Source of the DNA: Bacteroidota bacterium
Lineage (GTDB): Bacteria > Bacteroidota > Bacteroidia > Bacteroidales > Prolixibacteraceae
DNA length: 7,964 bases
Reading direction: 5' to 3'
Assembly (NCBI GenBank): GCA_023393265.1
Contig: JAEWME010000187.1
Location: 1 to 7,964 of the forward strand
Shown here: positions 7,011 to 7,964 of the stretch, piece by piece
Position numbering within the stretch: the first letter of the stretch is position 1
Layout of the letters: every line of letters begins with the position of its first letter
Program-made: the position numbers and the translations under genes
The notes under the pieces: generated by a model
The model's input: only the letters and a program-made list of their open reading frames with translations
Databases searched by the model: none
What the model was told of the DNA's origin: nothing

Positions 7011-7964
7011 TTATTTCTGACTAACAATTTCTACGGCAAAAGCCTTCAGATTTTTTCCTGAGAAATTTCCCGAGGTCATCAGCAGCAAATTGGTGTTTTC
7101 CCAATCCTGATTTTTCAGGAAACTGAACAGTTCGTCGGAATTGGTTGAAACCGTCAGTCCGGGTGAATCGAATGCATCGGCAACCTGTTGCTCCGTGATT
7201 GGTTCCAGTTTTTTGTGTTCGATGGTATGCGGGTTGAAATATACGATGGCATGATCGGCGGCGTCCATGCAGTTTTTGTACTGCGGCAGAAACTCTTTTT
7301 TCAGCGAGCTGAAGGTGTGCAACTCCAGGCAGGCCACCAGTTTCCGGCTGGGAAACTGCTTTTTTACAGCGTCGGTGGTGGCTTTCAGCTTCGAGGGCGA
7401 ATGGGCAAAATCGTTGAAGACCGTGCAGTTTTCGGTTTCGGCCAGAATTTCAAGTCGCCGCGCTGCGCCTTTGAATTCGGCAATGGCGCTGTAAAACTGC
7501 TCGTCGGTCAGCCCAAGCTGGCGGCAAACCTGCAGGGCGCCCGTGATATTTTGCAGGTTGTGGTCGCCAAAAATCTGTAGCCTGATTTTTTGGTCTCCTG
7601 AAACCAGGTAGGTCACGCCATTTTCAATTACCGAAGGATGGGCCAGGTAAGCGATTTTTTGCACGTCGGCGCGTGTGTTTTCTGCTACCTGCTGCAGGTT
7701 TTCGTCTTTCCCAAAATAGATGAGCGAGCCATTGGGTTCAATCAGGTTGGCAAAAGTTTGGAACTGCTCCACATAAAACGGGAAGGTGGGGAACACGTTG
7801 ATGTGGTCCCAGGCGATGCCGCTCAGAAGTGCAATATTCGGGAAATACAGGTGGAATTTTGGCCGCAGATCGATTGGAGACGACAGGTATTCGTCGCCTT
7901 CGAAAACGGCAATCCGTGCATCTTCGCTAAGCGAAACCATCGTGTCGAATCCTTCGAGTTGGGC
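7011..7964 (-). CDS. mpl: Mpl, UDP-N-acetylmuramate:tripeptide ligase of murein recycling, N-terminus beyond window edge
   Basis: ATP-dependent cytoplasmic Mur ligase that joins recycled L-Ala-gamma-D-Glu-meso-DAP to UDP-MurNAc. The frame is open to the right edge; the visible 317 residues are the central ATPase and C-terminal domains of a protein usually about 450 long. The ATG at 7940 is internal, because the same frame continues upstream as AQLEGFDT. Motifs, counted from the first visible residue: FEGDEYLSSPIDLRPKF (21-37), GIAWDHINVFPTF (49-61), typical of Bacteroidota Mpl; GDHNLQNITGAL (133-144), the Mur ligase HNxxN motif; FKGAARRLE (164-172); and NDFAHSPSK (184-192), matching the DYAHHP region of MurC/Mpl. 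MurC is the main alternative; the EGDEY and GIAWDHINVF forms favour Mpl. The stop is TAA at 7013-7011. A 6-bp inverted repeat at 6972-6997 follows, but without a T tract, so no terminator is called. Confidence 0.88.
   Translation of the reverse strand, partial: AQLEGFDTMVSLSEDARIAVFEGDEYLSSPIDLRPKFHLYFPNIALLSGIAWDHINVFPTFPFYVEQFQTFANLIEPNGSLIYFGKDENLQQVAENTRADVQKIAYLAHPSVIENGVTYLVSGDQKIRLQIFGDHNLQNITGALQVCRQLGLTDEQFYSAIAEFKGAARRLEILAETENCTVFNDFAHSPSKLKATTDAVKKQFPSRKLVACLELHTFSSLKKEFLPQYKNCMDAADHAIVYFNPHTIEHKKLEPITEQQVADAFDSPGLTVSTNSDELFSFLKNQDWENTNLLLMTSGNFSGKNLKAFAVEIVSQK

Overview
The window looks like chromosome of a Bacteroidota bacterium, probably class Bacteroidia and possibly a marine or gut Marinilabiliales-type lineage (the order is a guess). 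The signs are start codons without Shine-Dalgarno sequences, the style of the arm-domain tyrosine recombinase, a lipoprotein FAD oxidoreductase beside a secreted GH51 arabinofuranosidase, and a Bacteroidota-type Mpl ligase with the motif GIAWDHINVFP. All assignments come from reading translations and motifs by eye; no database search was made.

Layout. Positions 1-848 (minus) hold the N-terminal 282 codons of a tyrosine recombinase whose C-terminus lies beyond the left edge. Its very AT-rich upstream region (849-1028) carries an inverted repeat and three helically phased AGTAACAAAA direct repeats. At about 1029-1076 lies the 3' part of a tRNA-Val(GAC) gene (anticodon arm to discriminator base) without its 5' half, followed by a strong hairpin terminator at 1080-1124. 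Together these read as one end of a tRNA-targeting integrated element: integrase, arm-type sites and the attachment site. The element lies to the left and the original chromosome begins at about 1077.

The chromosomal side starts with an unusual 519-residue fusion (1216-2775, plus): a four-helix DoxX-like membrane domain, a mid-protein twin-arginine motif with a hydrophobic segment, and an aldo/keto-reductase-like TIM-barrel region. It converges, with a 4-bp gap, on a minus-strand pair: a GH51 alpha-L-arabinofuranosidase with a signal peptide (6515-4539), then an FAD-dependent oxidoreductase with a lipoprotein signal (4456-2780). The pair could be one transcription unit handling arabinose-containing glycans in the cell envelope. 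No SusC/SusD, regulator or transporter is visible.

The 495-bp interval 6516-7010 has no intact gene. It contains fragments of coding-like sequence in shifted minus-strand frames, best read as a decayed gene that I cannot identify. From 7964 to 7011 (minus) runs the C-terminal two thirds of Mpl, the murein tripeptide recycling ligase, a housekeeping gene.

The observations most worth a second look are the recombinase/tRNA-fragment boundary with its phased repeats, and the DoxX-RR-TIM-barrel fusion, whose topology suggests a Tat-dependent fifth membrane segment. The rest of the window is fairly ordinary.
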